Shown: positions 24,180 through 33,799 of the stretch, piece by piece
Numbering within the stretch: position 1 is the first letter of the stretch
Layout of the letters: each line of letters starts with the position of its first letter
Origin: Petaurus breviceps papuanus
Taxonomy: Eukaryota; Chordata; Mammalia; Diprotodontia; Petauridae
Reading direction: 5' to 3'
DNA: 64,000 nt
NCBI GenBank assembly: GCA_028583685.1
Contig: JAMXIF010000015.1
Coordinates: forward strand, 62,873,445 to 62,937,444
Translations under genes and position numbers: made by a program
Notes under the pieces: model-generated
What the model was told of the DNA's origin: nothing
What the model saw: the letters and a program-made list of their open reading frames with translations, nothing else
The model's database searches: none

Positions 24180-24840
24180 CTAAAGCCCAACTAGGCAAAT
24201 AGAGGGCAATGGAGAAAAATAAAAACATTTTCTTTTTTACTATGCATAACCTCAGTGACATAACTAAATAAAATTGTAGGATAGAAAATAAATCCATACA
24301 AATCATTAGTATCTCTATATAATACCAATAAAGCACAGAAAATATATGTATAAAAAGAAATACCACTTAAAATAGTGCATAAAAAATGTTTATAGTCCCT
24401 GAGAGTCTACCTTTTAAGAAACATCTAAGAACTATGTAAATATCACAAAGAAATATGTAAATACAAACCAATACTTACAGAAACAAAAAATGGATCTAAA
24501 TAATTGGAGAAATATTAATTGCTCAGTAATAGGATCAGTTAAGATAATACAATGACAATACTGCTTAAATTAAATTACTTATGCAATACTTTGCCAGTCA
24601 AATTACCAAAGTCTTACTTTATAAAATGAGGGGGGAAATAATAAATTTCAAATGGAGACAAAAAGATGAATAATTTAAATTAAAAAAAAAATAGCAACCA
24701 AAGGAACCTAGCAGTACCAGAACTGAAACTATAGTAGAAAGCAGAAATTCTCAAAAGCAATTTGATATCATTAAAAAAAATAGAGATGGCAGATTAGGTA
24801 CACAACATACTAAATTAAATGAGCCGAATAGTCTTGGTCA
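24180..24840 (+). mobile_element. Older L1 ORF2 fragment, diverged
   Basis: In frame pieces the sequence reads like 'NLAVPELKL..KAEIL' (near 24700-24760), matching the L1 segment 'GLAIPDFNLYYKAAIIKTTRY' of the copy at 47389, followed by a stretch like 'RLGTQHTKLNEP'. It belongs to an older L1 group than copies b and c and is broken throughout. Confidence 0.6.
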
Positions 24841-24867
24841 GAACCTAGCTATTGGGATTGGGGCACT

Positions 24868-25060
24868 GAAAAAAGTATTAATTATGTGCTTACTGTGTGT
24901 AAAACCTTATACTTAATTGAGGAAAGAAATAGCAAAGTAAGATAATTCCTGCCCCTTAATTGAGGATAGAAATAGCAAAGTAAGATAGTTCCTGCCTTCA
25001 TGGAGTTTGCATTCTAATGGGAGAGAAAACACAAATGGAAAGTGTCAGCTACAAGTCATG
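24868..25060 (-). repeat. L2 3' end, reverse, with a 43-bp tandem duplication
   Basis: The plus strand keeps 'tatgtgcttactgtgtg', 'cctgccttcatggagtttgc' and 'attctaatgggaga'. A 43-bp segment starting 'ttaattgagga' is present twice, at 24913-24955 and 24956-24998, with three differences. Confidence 0.75.
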
Positions 25061-25117
25061 TGGATGGCTCCCAGGATTCTTAGGATATGGCAGTAATGCC
25101 CCTTAATTAATGTCATT

Positions 25118-25190
25118 TACACTAATATATATATATATATTATATATAATATATATATTATAATATATAATAATATATACTATACTAAAG
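25118..25190. repeat. (TA)n-rich, self-complementary tract
   Basis: Runs of 'atatatatat' and 'tataatatat' are nearly palindromic. Low-complexity sequence. Confidence 0.9.
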
Positions 25191-25202
25191 TATATCTTGT
25201 TT

Positions 25203-25349
25203 TGTTTTTTTGGAGGACAGTTGGGCTTAAGTGACTTGCCCAAAGTCACATGGCTAGTAAGTGTGTCAAGTGTCTGAGGCTGAATTTGAACTCATGTCCT
25301 CCTGACTCCAGGGCTGGTGCTCTATTCACTGTTCCACCTAGCTGTCCCA
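25203..25349 (-). mobile_element. tRNA-derived SINE, reverse
   Basis: 'cttaagtgacttgcccaaag', 'gaactcatgtcctcctgact' and 'gttccacctagctgtccc' give the SINE in reverse. It lies directly beside the AT-rich tract. Confidence 0.85.
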
Positions 25350-25895
25350 TGATTATATCATTCTCTAATGTTCAACCATTTGACATTTACAAAGACTTCC
25401 ATGGTAACAACTTCCTTTTCTGGGTCTTCTGTAGCTGTAACAGTACCACCTGTAGGAGTAGTTGCCAGGCTTCATTCTCCACAGGAGATGCTTCCCAGAA
25501 TTATGGCTACAGAGTATGGGCTAGAAGCATTAATATTTCCAAGACTCTTTGACTCAGGGATTCTAGGGTGTCTCCATAAGCGACTGAGGAGAGATGTCGT
25601 CAAGGTGGTGGTGGTAGTGGTTTAATTTGCCTGGCACATGCTGCCTCCTGTCTCTATATCAGGGTATTTGGTTGCTTCAACTAGATTGGATTCCCTGTTC
25701 CATGAGTGGCATAGGTTTGACATATTATGAGGAAGACTGGCCTTCTTTGCATAGAAATTGCTTCTCTGGATGATAACTGATTTATTTGATTAAAACCTGC
25801 TGAGAAAATTGAAGAGGAGTAGGGAAGAAATTCTATTTATATCAATACTTCATACCTTGCATCAAGATAATTAGCAAAAACAAACATTAGCAAAA
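25350..25895. other. Unclassified stretch
   Basis: Two overlapping plus-strand frames reach into this stretch (100 codons from 25250, starting inside the SINE, and 85 codons from 25368). Neither has a recognised motif; the second ends in a Val run from a gtg repeat at 25602-25621. Base composition is a little richer in GC than its neighbours. I do not recognise it. Confidence 0.35.
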
Positions 25896-26074
25896 TATGA
25901 AAGGTCAGGGGAGGCTAGGTGGCTCAGTGAAGAGAGCACCGGCCCTGGAGTCAGGAGGACATGAGTTCAAATCCGGCCTCAGACATTTTACACAAAAACT
26001 AGCCCTGTGACCTTGGGCAAGTCACTTAACCCCAACTGCCCTCCAAAGAGCAAAAAAAAATGTATGAAAGGTCA
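25896..26074 (+). mobile_element. tRNA-derived SINE with exact 12-bp TSD
   Basis: The SINE (25908-26062) has head 'ggggaggctaggtggctcag', B-box region 'gagttcaaatccgg' and end 'aaccccaactgccctccaaa'. Target duplications 'tatgaaaggtca' are exact at 25896-25907 and 26063-26074. Confidence 0.9.
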
Positions 26075-26560
26075 TCTCATAAATTAATTAGAGAAAAGGG
26101 TCAAGAAGGTCTAAGACAACAACTTGGAGAAGAAAATATAATATTAAGAGAAAAGAAGAATAAAGAAAAATCAAATATTTTATTTCAATCTTATTCACTG
26201 ATGAGAAAGATCTTGAAATTTAAAAATGCTATTATATTAAGAGAGTCATGAATCTCAAGGCAAAGGAGAAGTTAGTAAGAAACCACTGCACCATTTTAAA
26301 GGAATCAAGTCTCCAGGTCCAGGTGAATTAGATGACAAGGTTTTTAAAAAGAACTCATACAAATGATTATGAAAGCACTGTTGGCAGAATTTGAGAAAAC
26401 ATGGAGAACGAGAGAAACATCCAATAGATTGAGAAAGATCATTCTTGTATCATGTTTGAAATAAGGAGAAATCATGAGCTCCAGAAATTATTGACCAATA
26501 AGTTTGGCACTCATTCTCAATAAAGTGCTAGAATGCCTAATTAAAATTATGGTTTATAGT
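26075..26560 (+). mobile_element. CR1/L3-like reverse-transcriptase relic
   Basis: A frame-broken stretch reads 'FEKTWRTRETSNRLRKIILV' and then 'EIMSSRNY.PISLALILNKV'. This resembles the CR1-group RT segment around 'W..G..P..WR.A.V.PIFKKG...NYRPISL....K..E'. It is very old and broken. An alternative is another non-LTR group with the same RT segment. Confidence 0.5.
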
Positions 26561-26640
26561 TATAGTTATAGTTTATAGTATAGAAATATGGTTTTCAGTT
26601 TTGCTGGGTAGGTGATTCTTGGTTTTAATCCCAGCTCCTT

Positions 26641-27215
26641 TGTATCAGCAATGCAATATTCACAATGCCTACAGCAACTATAAATATGCTGATGTGGTTA
26701 TTAATCACAAAATATTACCAGGCTCTCTACATGGAGGATAAAGCTATAACATTCATTAAAATACCAGAGAACAGAGTCCCAAAACCAGAAAGTCAAAGCC
26801 ATCACAGTAGTTGCAAAATTTTCACACATCGTTAATATAGTAAGCACCCGCATTCTCAAACCTTTAAAACAGAACAGGCTACCTCAGGTCCTCCTTTCCC
26901 TACTCGCAGAACTACTCAGTTTCCAGGAACCATGCTCTCAGCAGCTCCAGCCCCAGCAGTTCTGGTCCCTGGAAGTCCTCAGAAGAAATTCTGGCTCGCT
27001 CAAAAAAAGGAGGTTCATGCCTCCACTTCCACCTCAGCCACTACTGCTACCACTGCTGCTGCCACTACTTCTGCTGGCTGCTGCTGCTGTCGCCACCACT
27101 ACCAGTCACCACAGGAATTCTAGCTTGGCTTCCACTTCCTCTTGACCCACTCCTTCCAGCTATGTCAGCAAGTCCAAAAGGGCATAGAAGATCTTTAAAT
27201 CCCATAACCCTTACA
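26641..27215 (-). mobile_element. Solo LTR (C) inside L1 copy e
   Basis: The LTR is 575 bp, TGTAAGGG...TGATACA in sense orientation, with the exact 5-bp duplication 'tcctt' at 26636-26640 and 27216-27220. The L1 ORF1 reading resumes cleanly on the other side. The middle is rich in ctg/cag-like triplets (about 27040-27105). No internal region. Confidence 0.8.
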
Positions 27216-28110
27216 TCCTTTGCCCTCTGGAATATCATGTTCCAAGCCCTTCTATCCCTAAGGGAAGAATGTGCCAGATCCTGAGTTATCCCGATTGTGT
27301 TTCCACAATATTCAAATTGTTTTTCCCTGGCTGCTTGTAATATTCTCTCCTTGATCTTGGAATTCTGGAACCTGGCTATAATATTCCTAGGTGTTTTCTT
27401 TTTGGGATGTTTTTCAGGAGGTGATTGGTGGATTCTTTCAACCTCTATTTTGCTCTCTGGTTCTAAAACATCGGGGCGGTTTTCCTTGAGAATTTCTTGG
27501 AGGATGACTTCTAGCTTCTTTCTTTGATGATGGCTTTCAAGTAGTCCAATAATTTTTAAATTATCTCTCCTGCATCTATTTTCCAGGTCAGTGGTTTTTC
27601 CAATGTTATATTTCACATTGCCTTCTATTCTTTCATTTGTTTGGATCTGTTTAACAACATCTTAATTTCTCATAACGTCACTAGCTTCCATTTGCTCCAA
27701 TCTAATTCTGAAGGAATGATTCTCCTCTGTGAGCTTTTGATATTCTTTTTCCTTCTGACAAATTTGTTTTTTTAAGGCATTCTTCTTCTCATTACCTTTT
27801 TGAGCCTCTTTTGCCGTTTGAGTTAGTCTGTTTTTTAAGGTGTTATTTTCCTCAGTCAGGCTATTGACTCTCATTTCATAATTTTCTTGCATTGTTCTCA
27901 TTCCTCTTCCCAATTTTTCTCCACTTCTCTTTTCTGCCTCTTAAGGTCTTCTATGGCCTGTAACCAGCTCGTATTTTTCTTGGAAGCTTTTGGTACAGGA
28001 GTTCTGACTTCACTGTCTTCTTCCTGTTCCATGCTTTGATCATTTTTGTCACCAAAATAGGAGTATAAAGTTGGGGTACTCTTTTTATTTTGCTTCCTTT
28101 GCCTGCTCAT
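27216..28110 (-). pseudogene. L1-type ORF1 of copy e, decayed
   Basis: Reading starts at 28110 (MSRQRKQNKK). Residues 12-22 are 'TPTLYSYFGDK' (28045-28077). An acidic stretch follows (EQEEDSEVRT), then the coiled coil (27662-27913: 'EENNTLKNRLTQTAKEAQKG', 'KEYQKLTEENHSFRIRLEQM'). The RNA-binding core lies at 27216-27616 ('LENRCRRDNLKIIGLLESH', 'EVERIHQSPPEKHPKK', 'KERILQAAREKQF', 'IGITQDLAHSSLRDRRAWN'). A frameshift near 27900 and a stop near 27660 break the gene. The reading then runs into LTR C. Confidence 0.75.
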
Positions 28111-28854
28111 GTCACCACTCAATCACTTGGTCCCTGGGCTTTTTGCCACAGTAGGACTCTGCCACCAGACAGGAGAACTTTGTCCCAAATGCTGCCAAAG
28201 GTATTAATTGGGTGCCCCTTCATGCCTCCACATGGCTCTCTGGCAAGCTGGTTGAACACCCCAGGACCTCCACCCTAGACAGCAATCCAGATCCAAGGAG
28301 GTTAAAGCAAGAATGATTACCCCTCAGACTGTTTGCTTTGTCTCCCTACGCTCTGCAGACCAAGAGCTGAAGCTGCCACCTGCGGGCAGATGCAGGGCTG
28401 CAGCTCCTCAGAGGCTTCTTGCCTCGGGGGAAGAGGCTAACACACTCCCAAGTACTGGATCCCAAAGTCCACATTGCACTGACCTCTCACTTTGCCCTTC
28501 GTATCTATGTGTTGATAATTCTGGAAACTGCCAGGTTGCTGGTGATCTGAAGTCCCTCCAGCCGATGGTTGGTCAGGCCTGCCCTGGGGCTAAAACCTCC
28601 AGCTCCCTTGGGGCCAGGTTTGACTCCCAGCAATCTCTGCTGGCTGCTTGCTGCTGGACTTCCAGGCTGTCCTCAGCAGGAGCTTAGCTTCTCTGTGTCA
28701 TTTGTTGGGTTCTGTAGCTCCAGAGTTTGTTCAGAGTCCCCTTTTACATGAATTGGGGGAGGTGGAAGCCAGAGCCCCTTGGAAGTCCTGTTTCTACACC
28801 TCCATCTTGACTCTGCCCCATCTGATTCATCTTTTTTTTTAAAGCAATTTAATG

Positions 28855-29215
28855 CAATTCAACAAATATTTATGAAATATTCAATATATGTAAGACACTG
28901 GCATTGCCTTGAAAACCAATGATACAAGAAGAGAAATCCCACCACCTTGGGGCATAAGCAAACAAAGGATAAGGTTTTAAAAAGCTAAATAAGAGATGTG
29001 GTGTGGAAAGGAGTGGTCAGATAGGAAAACCAGAGGGGTACAGTGTTACAGAAATTAAGGAAGAAGTTTATCCAAAAAGTGATTATCTTTCTATAAATGA
29101 CCCAAAGAGGGAGATTTACTTGTTATTGGTCACATAGACATAAAAAGTCAGGGCTGGGCTTTTATCCCAAATCCTCTGACCCCAAATTCACTCTTTCTAC
29201 TGTACCATCTAAGTC
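28855..29215 (-). repeat. L2 and MIR relics, reverse
   Basis: 28855-28990 follows the reverse L2 end ('caacaaatatttatgaaata', 'aagacactggcattgcc'). 29100-29215 follows a reverse MIR ('tggtcacatagacataaa', 'tctttctactgtaccatc'). Confidence 0.55.
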
Positions 29216-29239
29216 TATTGGAAAAGAACTCCTAGGTAT

Positions 29240-29840
29240 ACTTGAAGGCAGTTTGGTAGAAATTAAGTATAGACCATCAGCTTATGCCATATATCATAAT
29301 ATTCTCAAATTGGTTGTAAGACATATATTTATAAAAATATCTAATTAAATACTTTTTATAACTCTGGTTTATAAGGGAGTTCTTAACCAAATAGGTTAAA
29401 ATTAAGTACTTTTAAAACAAAATTTAAAAGAGAAAAAAAAACTTATGCATGAAAAAAATGGAAACAGTCTGATAGTTTGAGAAGATACTTATGTTAAGGA
29501 AAAAAGTCATAGGATGCTAAGTCAAGCAAGCAGAACCAAGAAAAAAGTATAGATAATTACTATCACAATATATATGGAAAGAAGAAAGAACACTATACAG
29601 AATATCATGTAATTATAATGACTGATAATATAAATGAAGAAAAAAAAGAAAATACTCCCTCTCTTTTTGCAGACATTGGAAGACCAATAAGATGGAACCT
29701 TGAATAAATAGTTTGACTTGCTCTATATTTTTCTAAGTTTTGTTGAATTGTTTAATTTAATTGTTTTGTTGAATTATTATTTCCCTTTTTTTTATCCTTG
29801 TTAGAGAAAGTGGCTTAATACATGATGGAAAGGGATTGAT
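29240..29840 (+). mobile_element. Older L1 ORF2 end and 3' UTR
   Basis: Pieces match the older L1 group: 'ggcagtttggtagaaattaa', 'gcaagcagaaccaagaaaaa', and the 3' UTR marks 'tttttgcagacattggaaga' and 'agtttgacttgctcta'. It ends near the T-rich stretch at 29770-29800. Broken and 5'-truncated. Confidence 0.6.
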
Positions 29841-29849
29841 GTATTTAGA

Positions 29850-30005
29850 ATTGTGTTGGATCATAGGTCTAGAGCTAGAAGGAATCTCAGGGACAATCCT
29901 TCCAGTTTTCAGATTGAAACCCAGGGAGGCTAAGTCCAAAATCATATAGATTATAAATGTTCAGAGGAAAGATTCAAACCCAGGTCCTTTCTCTCCAGAG
30001 TCAAC
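29850..30005 (-). repeat. MIR/THER-type SINE with L3-like tail, reverse
   Basis: 'gatcataggtctagagctag', 'cagattgaaacccaggga' and 'gattcaaacccaggtcct' mark the reverse SINE with its tail first. Confidence 0.7.
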
Positions 30006-30295
30006 TTTGTTGATATTTATTTTCTGTTTTTTGATAATTATTTCACTTGTTTACTGATATTATTACACTACTGGGAGTGAGGATAAATTGGATCTAACAT
30101 TACATAGGATTTATGAAAGAATATCAATACTAACATTAGTGAGAACAGATCATTCATATCCTTGTAATATACTCTGAATAATGTGCTTTTTCAAATAATA
30201 TGCTCTTCATTCTCCTGAGTGATAAATTTCTTCCTAGCAATAGTAAGTTAAGCACTTAGATAGCTCACTCATTCCCCCAAGGGCATTGCTTACTT

Positions 30296-30470
30296 AATCA
30301 CTTTTTCTTTTTTTTTGCTTTTTTGGAGGTGGAAAGGCAGGGCAATTGGGGTTAAAGGTCACATGGCTAGTAAGTGTTAAGTGTCTAAGGCCTGTTGGAT
30401 TTGAACTCAGGTCCTCCTGATTCGAGGGCCAGTGCTCTATTCACTGCACCACCTAGCCACCTACTTTTTC
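30296..30470 (-). mobile_element. tRNA-derived SINE, reverse, TSD-flanked
   Basis: The reverse order is a T-rich tail, 'gcaattggggttaaaggtca', 'gatttgaactcaggtcctcc' and head 'caccacctagccacc'. Target duplications are of the form 'actttttctt' on both sides. Confidence 0.85.
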
Positions 30471-30694
30471 TTCTTCTTTTTCTTTTTTACTTACTTCAGA
30501 ATCACTTTCTAACCCAAACTATAGCACAGGTTGGTGAGGTATCTAAATTATATCCTAGGGTGTCCTAAAATTATATAGTTATATAATAAATAATATGTTA
30601 TATTCTTTCAGAGTACCCATATGTAATTTAAATCTTTTTATATATTTCATAACTGAAATAAAACACAAATCCATATTAAGAAATCATATTTAAG

Positions 30695-30890
30695 GATGAG
30701 GTATTGTGGCAGGGTGGATAGAGTGCTGGGTTTGGGGTCAAGAACATTAAGATTCAACTTTTGCCTGACACTTACTAGTTGTGACTTTGGGCAATCTGTC
30801 ATGTACCTCATTTTACTCCCTAGGACTTACCTAGTAAGTTATATAAGGGACTTGGATATGTTTTGGCACATTTAGTTCCCTCACCAAGAT
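30695..30890 (+). repeat. MIR/THER-type SINE
   Basis: 'ggcagggtggatagagtgct', 'gacacttactagttgtga' and 'cctcattttactccc' give the order of the family. Confidence 0.65.
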
Positions 30891-31264
30891 GAAATCAAAG
30901 ATACTTTTGTGTATTTGAAAAATTTTAGAAAACATACATCAATGCTATGCAAAATATGCCTCATAATAATAACTGTTATAGAAAGATAATGACTGAGAAT
31001 GTCTTTATTCTTTCTTACTCTCTCATTTTTCTGTCCAAACAAGTTAAAGATGCAACTTCTAGGTAGAGAGTAAGTCTAGATACTGACCAGAATTCTTTGA
31101 AACATGTTTTACATAGCTATACAGTGGGAAAATGGAGCAAAATTTTTGGGGTGTGCAGTGTGTGTGTGTGTATTCCCGACCTCTAATTTTGTTGATGTGG
31201 GGAACCCACAAAACATGTCAAGTCTCTTTACTGTTGCAACTTGGTAGTCTGTAATTTGTACTCC

Positions 31265-31395
31265 TAAAGAGTATCCTGAGGCTATGAGAGGTTAAATGAC
31301 TTAAGTGACAAAGCTGGTAAGGAACATATGGAACTTTTAAACACATGTCATCCTGACTCTCTCACCTGCCCTCTATCTGCTATGCTAGTATGACT
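31265..31395 (-). repeat. MIR relic, reverse
   Basis: 'tatgagaggttaaatgactt' and 'aaagctggtaagga' are the reverse MIR core. Confidence 0.55.
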
Positions 31396-31815
31396 CATAC
31401 TTCTATTATTTCACTTTACAAACTAATTTGTGACAGTATCAGTTAGGAAGTTCCTTTCAAAGATGCAGCTCTTAATCCATTTATACCTGCCTATCCTGTC
31501 TAATTGTCACACTGGAAGATGGCAGAGGACTTCCTTGATTTCTTCTAACCTCTCAATTTCATGGTAGAGAACTCTAGTTCTTCACCTGTCATCCCACATC
31601 CTCACCACTTCTCATAATACAATCCCCTGTAGGTACTTTTTAGTCCTATTCTTCATTCTTTCCTGATTATATATTGGATTCACATACATTTTCACTTCTA
31701 AAATATATCAATAGTGTTCTCTTATTCTTTATCATTCTCTGACTCATTAGACTCTTATATAAGAAACATCACAAACCTTTTTTTGGAAGATTTGGAGGTA
31801 CTCTCTTAATTCTTC
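31396..31815. other. Stretch without recognised features
   Basis: No repeat or exon recognised. Confidence 0.4.
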
Positions 31816-32151
31816 AAAGGCTATACACAGGGGCAGCCAGGTAGCACAGCAAGTAAGAGCACCGGCTCCAGTGTTGAGAAGACCTGAAGATCGAATCCCG
31901 GGCTCAGACACTTAGCACCCACCCAAAAACACCTGGCCGTGTAACCTTGAGCAAGTTACTTAACCCCAATTGCTTAGGGGCAGCCAGGTGGCTCAGCGAG
32001 TAAGAGCACCGGTTCCAGTGTTGTGGACGACCTGGAGATCGAATCCCGGGCTCAGACACTCAGCACCACACCCAGAAATAACTGGCCGTGTAACCTTGAG
32101 CAAGTTACTTAACCCCAATTGCTTAAAAAAAAAAAAAAAAGGCTATACACA
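31816..32151 (+). mobile_element. Dimeric tRNA-SINE with exact 14-bp TSD
   Basis: Monomer 1 is 31830-31976 and monomer 2 is 31977 to about 32124, followed by an A run. Each has a head 'ggggcagccaggt', a B-box region 'gatcgaatcccgggctca' and the end 'aagttacttaaccccaattg'. One exact pair of target duplications, 'aaaggctatacaca' (31816-31829 and 32138-32151), flanks the pair, and none lies at the junction 'caattgctta|ggggcag'. The junction is nearly the same as in the dimer at 11600. Confidence 0.9.
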
Positions 32152-32504
32152 ACAGCAACACATTTATTTAAAAATTTAAAGTGGTATTTAAATTTATCCT
32201 GGTTAAAAATTGTGTCTCACAAGTATCTCATTAAATAATTTGAGGTAACATTCTAACTCAGGATTTCTAATTCCAAATCGAATATGGTTTCTATTTTGTA
32301 ACTCTGCTTGCTATTCATGAATTTAATGCATTGAATTTAATAGAAATTGTAATTCATGCCTTCTCTATATGGATGTCATCTAAGCAGAGACAACTGTTTT
32401 AAAACACCATGAACTGGGGGCAGGAAATAGGGTCTGATATGTGCCTATGCTGTCTATAGCAATAGCTTCACTTTTCTCTCTTCTTCACTTTCTCTCTAGG
32501 ACTA
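32152..32504. other. Stretch without recognised features
   Basis: No repeat or exon recognised. Confidence 0.4.
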
Positions 32505-33058
32505 TATGCTGTAATGGGAATGTAAATTTTTAAGATCTTCCCTGCCCTTAGGCCAAAGTGCACCTGGAGCCTGGGGTAGGAGGCTTGTTTTTCAATAGAT
32601 ACTTCTTGATTGACCAGTGGGTCCAGAAGGTTGTTACATTCTCTGAGCCAGGAGAAGGGTATATAAACCCTGATTTGAGGCTTTGTTTGGGGGCTCACTT
32701 TGAGAAGTGTTCTGTAATTTGATCTGGATTCTGGGAAGCCGTTGTTGAGAGCCCCACCTCGGCTTTGAAAAACCCACATGTTGAAGCCCAGATGTTGATT
32801 TGGTATGGATGTAGTGGTTGGACAGTTTGGAAATCTGTCTACTTGATCTGTTTCTCTGTCTTGATAATTCTGTCTGTATACTTTGAAGTTTGGGGTGCTG
32901 ACCTTTTTCTCCTGAACTAGGTAAACAATACATATTTGACTGATTAAAGTAAGCTTGTTAACCCATTTTGAGTTGCTTTCCTTTAACAAAGCAGATCTAA
33001 GAACCTGTGGTGGCAGCGACACCCTGGGGGATGCTGGGGTGCTTGCTGCTACATATGC
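32505..33058 (+). mobile_element. Solo LTR (B) with exact 5-bp TSD
   Basis: The LTR is 32510-33053 (544 bp), TGTAATGGG...CTGCTACA, flanked by 'tatgc' at 32505-32509 and 33054-33058. A TATA box 'tatataaa' lies at 32660-32667 and an ATTAAA poly(A) signal at 32943-32948, which fix the sense strand as plus and give a U3 of about 180 bp and an R of about 300 bp. It is the same subfamily as LTR D at 50083. No internal region. Confidence 0.9.
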
Positions 33059-33430
33059 ACATATGACAAGTGATCCAATTGAGCTGTCATCCTAAACTCC
33101 CGCCCAAGAAGTTTAAGTCTGTGTTCACATTGATTCAGGATAGTCAATAACTCTGTCCTTAGAGAACTAGTTTTTTCGTTGATATATTCAAATTTATAGT
33201 TTTAAGAAATAAAAGTCTTCCATAAAATGGTGCCATCAGTTCCAGTCTATGGGAACCTGTTATTTATTTTGTGAATGACTGCTAGAGCTCTCTGATTGGG
33301 GTTTAGTGGATTGATAACATTTCTTTACTTTATGAGGGAACTAACAACAAAGAGATGATTCAACCCCTAAATACAGGATCTATTTGTTTTTATTATTATA
33401 ATCTGAGAATTTGTAGTGAAACACAATGAA
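33059..33430. other. Stretch without recognised features
   Basis: No repeat or exon recognised. Confidence 0.4.
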
Positions 33431-33434
33431 ATTC

Positions 33435-33695
33435 TAAGGCAGCTAAGTGGCATAGTGGATAGAGCACCAGGCTAGAGTCAGGAAGACTCATCTTCTTAAG
33501 TTCTAAGCCAGTCTCAGATACCAATTGGGTTTTTTGACCCTAGGCAAGTCAACCCTCTTTGCCTCAGTTTCCTTATCTATGAAATGAGCTAGAGAATGCA
33601 ATAGCAAACCACTCCAGTGTCTTTCCCAAGAAAAATCCAAAAGGGGTCACAAAGGATCAGATGTTACTGAAAATGACTTAACTACAACATCATAT
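33435..33695 (+). mobile_element. Marsupial SINE with RTE-like tail (MAR1-like)
   Basis: Head 'aaggcagctaagtggcatag', middle 'gcctcagtttccttatctat', then 'gagctagagaatgcaatagc', 'aaaccactccagtgtctttc' and 'ggggtcacaaaggatcag' with an 'actgaaaatgactta' end. This tail is shared with RTE/BovB-type LINEs, which are thought to mobilise such SINEs. Confidence 0.75.
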
Positions 33696-33799
33696 TTCAA
33701 TTTCTTTTTCTCCATTTCAATGAAAGGAATTATATAGAATAATAGTTATTGCATACTTAACTGTGCTCTGAGGGATGTGATTGCAGAGACACTCTGGAT

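Larger units (their letters stand above)
26583..28822 (-). mobile_element. L1-type 5' half (copy e), split by an LTR
   Basis: On the minus strand it starts at about 28822 ('gatggggcagagtcaagatg'), has a GC-rich 5' UTR to 28111 and then ORF1. ORF1 is split by LTR C (26641-27215), and a last piece of ORF1 lies at 26583-26640. The sequence then ends abruptly and CR1-like DNA follows. ORF2 and 3' UTR are missing, so the copy is truncated on the 3' side, which target-primed reverse transcription does not normally give. Its ORF1 start (MSRQRKQNKKSTPTLYSY) groups it with the ORF1-only derivative at 37312. Confidence 0.75.

Noticed and set aside
25250-25625. Two overlapping frames as a processed gene copy
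   Set aside because: One starts inside a SINE, the other ends in a gtg repeat, and neither resembles a known protein.
27065-27616. A 183-codon minus frame that looks like one protein
   Set aside because: It joins L1 ORF1 sequence to LTR C across an insertion point, so the last third is not part of the L1 protein.
28313-28687. A 124-codon plus frame taken at first as a host exon
   Set aside because: It lies antisense in the 5' UTR of L1 copy e, and no splice context or known domain was seen.
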